From assembly GCF_014207095.1 (NCBI RefSeq), contig NZ_JACHBG010000025.1, forward strand, positions 1-64,000: 64,000 nt of DNA, in the 5' to 3' direction. The position numbers and the translations under genes are program-made. This document shows positions 60,640 to 64,000 of the stretch, piece after piece. Every line of letters begins with the position of its first letter. Position 1 is the stretch's first letter. The DNA is from Martinezella lusitana. GTDB taxonomy: Bacteria > Pseudomonadota > Alphaproteobacteria > Rhizobiales > Rhizobiaceae. The notes beneath the pieces are model-generated. The model made no database searches and had not been told where the DNA came from. It worked only from the letters and a program-made list of their open reading frames with translations.

Positions 60640-61968
60640 TTATTGCTTGATTTTACGGCCAGTCTGGCCGGCAACTAGCGTTGCTGCCGCATCGAGCGCC
60701 TGTTTCGGATCGGCGCCCTTCAGCAATACCTGGGTCTGCGCATCCATGTAGGCCTTCAGCGCCTGCGCATAATCTCCCGTGAAATTGATGGCAGGCGTCT
60801 TTTGCGCCAGTTCGTCCACGAACAGCTGGTTGACCTTCTCGCCATCGTAATATGGATCGGGAGCGACGAAATCGGCGCTTTCGATCAACGGCTTATAACC
60901 CGGGAACAGACCGCCACCGCCGTAGACGAGCTTCTGACCTTCAAGCGTGCCGAGGGCGAAGTTGATGAAGGCCCATGCAGCGTCCTTGTTGGCGCTCTGT
61001 GCGTTGATGGAAAGATAAGTGGCGCCGGTGACGGCCGCGGTCAACCCACCGGACTCAACCGCCGGCGGGCGGCGGACGGCCCACTTACCCTTCATGTCGG
61101 GTGCCTGAGCTCGAATGACGCCCGCCATCCATGAGGCGACGGGCAACACCGCCACCCCGATCTCACCCTTTACCTGCTTGATCGTCGAATCCCAGCCACC
61201 GGGGATGTCGGCCATGATCCCGGCGTCATTGGCCTGCTTCATGATCGTCAACGCACGCACACCTGCAGCATCATTCATGGCGATATCGCCCTTGGCATCG
61301 AAGAAGAAGCTACCCTGCTGGGCCGCCAGCAATTGCCACAGATTCGACGCCTCCTGCCTGGTCGCCGCCTTGTCCGTGCCGAACATCGGCACGCCGGTCT
61401 GCTGCTTGAGCGTCACGCCGGCCTTGAGCATGTCATCCCAGGTCTCGATCTTGGAAATGTCGATGCCGGCCTTGTCGAACAGGTCCTTTCGATAGAAAAA
61501 ACCAGCCGTGTTCGCTTCGTAGGGAATGCCGTACACTTTGCCATCCGCGCCGGAGCCGCTCGCCCAGACGCCAGTTGGAAACTTGCCGGCCAGATCCTTG
61601 GCGCCGAGCGCATTTAAATCGACAAGGCCATCGGGAAACGTCTCAACATAGTTTCCCATGTAGTCGATACCAATGTTCATGATATCGGGCAAACCAATGC
61701 CGCCAGCCGCCATACCGGTTGTGATTTTGTCCCATATCGCCGGGTTGCCGACGTCTTCGATGGTGACTTTCACATTCGGATATTTCTTGTTGAACGCTGG
61801 CACTGCGGCCTTGAGGCCCTCGCCCGGCGTTTTCCAGGTCCAGACTGATATTTCCCCGGATAGATCTTGCGCCCAGCCAATGCTGGTCCAGGTCATTGTC
61901 GCTGCCAGTGCAATCGCTGCCTTGCCGAAGGTTCGGCGTGTAACTTTCCCCTGCAAACTCATGGCCAT
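60640..61968 (-). CDS. Sugar ABC substrate-binding protein with Tat-type signal
   Basis: A 442-residue extracellular solute-binding protein of the family 1 (CUT1) type. The signal contains VTRRTFGKAAIALAATM, a twin-arginine motif followed by a weakly hydrophobic helix and a WAQ cleavage region, so export by the Tat system is likely, unusual but known for sugar-binding proteins in rhizobia. The mature part has SVWTWKTPGEGLKAAVPAFNKKYP and later a GVASWMAG-like segment. GGAGGAGG lies just before ATG 61968. It is the first gene of the alpha-galactoside operon. Confidence 0.9.
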   Translation of the reverse strand: MAMSLQGKVTRRTFGKAAIALAATMTWTSIGWAQDLSGEISVWTWKTPGEGLKAAVPAFNKKYPNVKVTIEDVGNPAIWDKITTGMAAGGIGLPDIMNIGIDYMGNYVETFPDGLVDLNALGAKDLAGKFPTGVWASGSGADGKVYGIPYEANTAGFFYRKDLFDKAGIDISKIETWDDMLKAGVTLKQQTGVPMFGTDKAATRQEASNLWQLLAAQQGSFFFDAKGDIAMNDAAGVRALTIMKQANDAGIMADIPGGWDSTIKQVKGEIGVAVLPVASWMAGVIRAQAPDMKGKWAVRRPPAVESGGLTAAVTGATYLSINAQSANKDAAWAFINFALGTLEGQKLVYGGGGLFPGYKPLIESADFVAPDPYYDGEKVNQLFVDELAQKTPAINFTGDYAQALKAYMDAQTQVLLKGADPKQALDAAATLVAGQTGRKIKQ

Positions 61969-62054
61969 GGTCCTCCTCCCGACCGCAAGCGCCGTTGCAA
62001 TGTTCGGCGCTGACGATATTCGATAGCACATTTCAATTTTCTTGCAATTTATTT

Positions 62055-62068
62055 TTGCAAATTTGCAA
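62055..62068. promoter_or_regulatory. 14-bp palindrome, probable LacI operator
   Basis: TTGCAAATTTGCAA is a perfect palindrome 87 bases upstream of the binding-protein start, with a further TTGCAA half site at 62042-62047. LacI-family operators are typically even palindromes of this size, and the operon ends with a LacI gene. Confidence 0.65.
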
Positions 62069-62141
62069 CGCCGAAAATGTTTGAAATGCGGCTCGATCAA
62101 GCGAGTTTATCGAGCAGTCGAGAATTCGATGGCCGAGACTT

Positions 62142-62340
62142 ATGTCTGACCAGAAAATGATGGTGAAGGTGATAGGGCGATACGACCCTCGCTGGTCGAA
62201 GATGAGACGGAGCTCGCTGTCAGGCTATCAGCGGCACCGCGCAAGCAGCGAGACATCTGTCATTGTGCTGACGGCGAGAAACGCGCCGCTGGCGCGAGCT
62301 GAGGACCTGGATCTTGGCGCAGACGACTATCCGGATGGCC
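62142..62340 (+). pseudogene. Remnant of an OmpR-type response regulator receiver
   Basis: A plus-strand stretch around 62250-62337 reads SVIVLTARNAPLARAEDLDLGADDYPDG, which is the alpha3-beta5 part of receiver domains (normally 'PVIVLTAR...R..GLD.GADDYL.KP'). The invariant Lys-Pro is lost, the phosphoacceptor region is not recognisable upstream, and no DNA-binding domain follows, so this is a decayed fragment. Confidence 0.55.
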
Positions 62341-62441
62341 CCCTCTTGTCAGGGGAGCGGAGGACAAGGGGGTACGACCAGGGCTTTCAGTTCGAGAGGG
62401 CAGCAGTTGCCCTGCTACCCGGAAGTCGACAACGATTTTTG

Positions 62442-63857
62442 CTACTCAGCGGACCGTCGAGCCGATAGCGCGACGACAAGCGCAACGCATATGCCGATAG
62501 CTGCCCCATAGATGGCATTTCGCGTTCCTTCAACGATACCAAGGTGTGACATGCCCTCAGCGGAGGCATCAAAAGAAGAACCCGCGATCGCAACCAACAC
62601 CGCCAGACCGACGGCGCCACCAACCTGAAGGCTGGTCGATGCCATACCGGATGCAACACCCTGTTCCTTCGCGTCGACACCGGCCGCGGCGGCAATCCAC
62701 ATGCCCGTCCACGTCATACCCTGGCCTATACCGGCAACGATCAGCCCGGGGACGAGTACAAGGTAACCGCCACCCGGATAGATGCAACGACCAAGGATGG
62801 CGGTACCGGCAGCACCGATGATGAGACCGATCATGAGAGTGTATTGCGTCCCGCGTTTTGTCGCCAACCGCTCACCGATCTGGGTACCAAGTGCAATCGA
62901 CAAAGACGGAACGAGAAAGGCAAGCCCGGTCTGAAGCGCGTCGTAACCCATGACCCTCTGAAAGAGTACAGTCAGAAAATAAGGCAGTGCGCTGAAAGTG
63001 CCCATGAAGATGAAGGTGATCAGCATGGCCGTGACGAGGCTGCGATTGGCGAACAATCGAAGCGGCATGAGCGGTTCTCGACTACGGCTCTCAACGGCAA
63101 TGAACGCCAAAAGCAGGAGGGCAGCACAAACATCGGAGGCCAGAACCAGAGGCGCGCTCCAACCATATGAGGGTCCCTGAATGAGGGAGAAAACGAGAAG
63201 GGTGACACCACCTGTCACGGTGACGGCTCCGGCAATATCAAATCGCCCGCTTAGGCTTCCGGCAGCATCTTTTGGAATTGCGACGATCGCACCGAGGACA
63301 ACGATCAGCGCCAGCGGTACATTGACGAAAAATACCGAGGACCAGCCGAACGACTGAGTGAGAAAACCGCCGAGAAGCGACCCGAGCGTAAGCCCGCTGG
63401 CGCCGGCTCCACCCCACACGGCAAGCGCTCTGTTGCGCGCCGTCCCCTCCTCGAAGATCGTGTTGATCAGAGAGAGCGTGGCCGGAAATAGAAGCGCTCC
63501 GCCCATACCCTGGAGCGCGCGAGCAGCGATAATGAGAGTTGAGTTTGTTGCTAGTCCGCCGAGCAGCGACGACAGGGCATAAATCAGCAATGCGCCGATG
63601 AACATGGTGCGTCGACCAAGAAGATCGGCTGCCCGACCGCCCAGGAGCAGAAAACCGCCAAAGGTCAATGCGTAAGCACTGACGACCCATTGCAGGGACT
63701 GATTGGTGAATCCGAGCCTGGCACCTAACTCCGGCAGCGCAACATAGACGATATTGAAATCGAGAGAGGTAATGAGCTGGGCGAAGGCAAGAAGCACCAA
63801 GCTCCAGCCAAGGCCAGTTTGACCGTGATGAGATCGCGTTTGATTATAAGCATCCAT
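62442..63857 (-). CDS. DHA2 family MFS exporter (EmrB/QacA-like)
   Basis: A 471-residue multidrug-type exporter with about fourteen helices. LDFNIVYVALPEL in helix 1 matches the DHA2 'LDxTIVNVALP' signature; FGGFLLLGGRAADLLGRR is motif A; GGALLFPATLSLI is motif B/C territory. It starts MDAYNQTRSHHG at 63857 and is preceded by a GTAC-rich region suggestive of TetR control. Likely exports a toxic or signalling compound with proton exchange. No periplasmic adaptor (EmrA) is adjacent, so it probably acts alone. Confidence 0.9.
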   Translation of the reverse strand: MDAYNQTRSHHGQTGLGWSLVLLAFAQLITSLDFNIVYVALPELGARLGFTNQSLQWVVSAYALTFGGFLLLGGRAADLLGRRTMFIGALLIYALSSLLGGLATNSTLIIAARALQGMGGALLFPATLSLINTIFEEGTARNRALAVWGGAGASGLTLGSLLGGFLTQSFGWSSVFFVNVPLALIVVLGAIVAIPKDAAGSLSGRFDIAGAVTVTGGVTLLVFSLIQGPSYGWSAPLVLASDVCAALLLLAFIAVESRSREPLMPLRLFANRSLVTAMLITFIFMGTFSALPYFLTVLFQRVMGYDALQTGLAFLVPSLSIALGTQIGERLATKRGTQYTLMIGLIIGAAGTAILGRCIYPGGGYLVLVPGLIVAGIGQGMTWTGMWIAAAAGVDAKEQGVASGMASTSLQVGGAVGLAVLVAIAGSSFDASAEGMSHLGIVEGTRNAIYGAAIGICVALVVALSARRSAE

Positions 63858-63900
63858 TGAAATCCCCAGACAGGTTTAACACGCCGGCTTCAGAGCAGCG

Positions 63901-63960
63901 CGTACGATTGTACGCGTATATACGTACCATTAAAAAATAGTTTGACAATACACGTACATT
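63901..63960. promoter_or_regulatory. GTAC-rich inverted repeats and promoter area
   Basis: CGTACGATTGTACG (63901-63914) is a perfect inverted repeat with a four-base spacer; GTACG and CGTAC recur around 63910-63927, and ACGTAC again at 63953-63958. A TTGACA lies on the plus strand at 63942-63947. This looks like a divergent promoter with operator sites for a regulator, possibly TetR type, encoded beyond the right edge. Confidence 0.45.
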
Positions 63961-64000
63961 TGGACAATTATATCTCATGTTGCCCTTTCACCCATCTCGC

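Noticed and set aside
63977-64000. Possible first codons of a divergent regulator (ATG at 63977)
   Set aside because: Only eight codons are visible and no ribosome site precedes the ATG.
1-64000. tRNA, rRNA, CRISPR array or replication origin
   Set aside because: None was recognised by eye on either strand; no cloverleaf-like tRNA ends, regularly spaced repeats or repABC/dnaA-type genes are present.

Overview
This window reads as chromosome or chromid DNA of a Rhizobiales bacterium, most likely Rhizobiaceae (Rhizobium/Agrobacterium-like). The evidence is a high-GC sequence dense in LysR/AraC/MarR regulators and ABC uptake systems, small lineage-typical proteins (DUF4287, DUF2945/HVA1, DUF488, BON), and many ATGA-type gene overlaps. 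I see no tRNA, rRNA, CRISPR array, complete insertion sequence or replication origin. All identifications are by eye from protein motifs; no database search was run.

Layout. 1-9.6 kb: an edge fragment, an Imm50-like protein, two cyclic-di-GMP enzymes (GGDEF-EAL and CHASE4-GGDEF), several small conserved hypotheticals and an alanyl-tRNA-synthetase-like gene with an apparent one-base frameshift at its start. 9.9-15.5 kb: GlxA-type and AraC regulators, an MFS exporter, and a quinone oxidoreductase divergent from a LysR gene with a 26-bp near-perfect palindrome between them. 16-17.4 kb: small secreted, BON and membrane proteins; the BON frame seems to start at ATA. 17.8-27.6 kb: a surface-polysaccharide locus (UDP-xylose synthase, GalE, four glycosyltransferases, a methyltransferase, an ABC exporter). 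It is framed by two inverted, ungapped 200-bp copies of a leader cassette that carries two tiny overlapping ORFs and a GGACCTAGGTCC-type palindrome; each copy leads into one of two convergent operons.

27.8-31.3 kb: a MarR-headed operon with thiol/redox flavour (AhpD-like, CxxC thioredoxin-fold, class-I glutamine amidotransferase, MOSC). 31.6-34.2 kb: a decayed patch with remnants of a histidine kinase and an L-lactate permease, followed by an intact MarR gene and a SnoaL-like gene with an 18-bp perfect palindrome upstream. 34.3-41.5 kb: a LuxR-type regulator, an AT-rich 600-bp gap, two glycine-rich repeat proteins that share a C-terminal AG(I/V)GGxGG module, a type I secretion ABC protein whose nucleotide-binding domain has lost LSGGQ and the catalytic glutamate, its HlyD-like adaptor, and an orphan IS3 OrfA-like HTH protein. 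This is the best candidate for an undescribed system.

41.6-53.0 kb: a probable D-amino-acid or N-acyl/gamma-glutamyl-amine catabolic region (DadA-like dehydrogenase, RidA, C26 amidohydrolase, two paralogous M20 deacylases, LysR, NitT/TauT-type ABC importer, alanine racemase, EamA transporter). 53.4-55.7 kb: a second small glycan pair (GT4 plus NAD-epimerase). 55.9-62.0 kb: a LacI-controlled alpha-galactoside uptake operon (Tat-exported binding protein, two permeases, GH36-like alpha-galactosidase, LacI) with a TTGCAAATTTGCAA operator upstream. 62.1-64 kb: a response-regulator remnant and a DHA2 MFS exporter with GTAC-rich inverted repeats in its promoter region.
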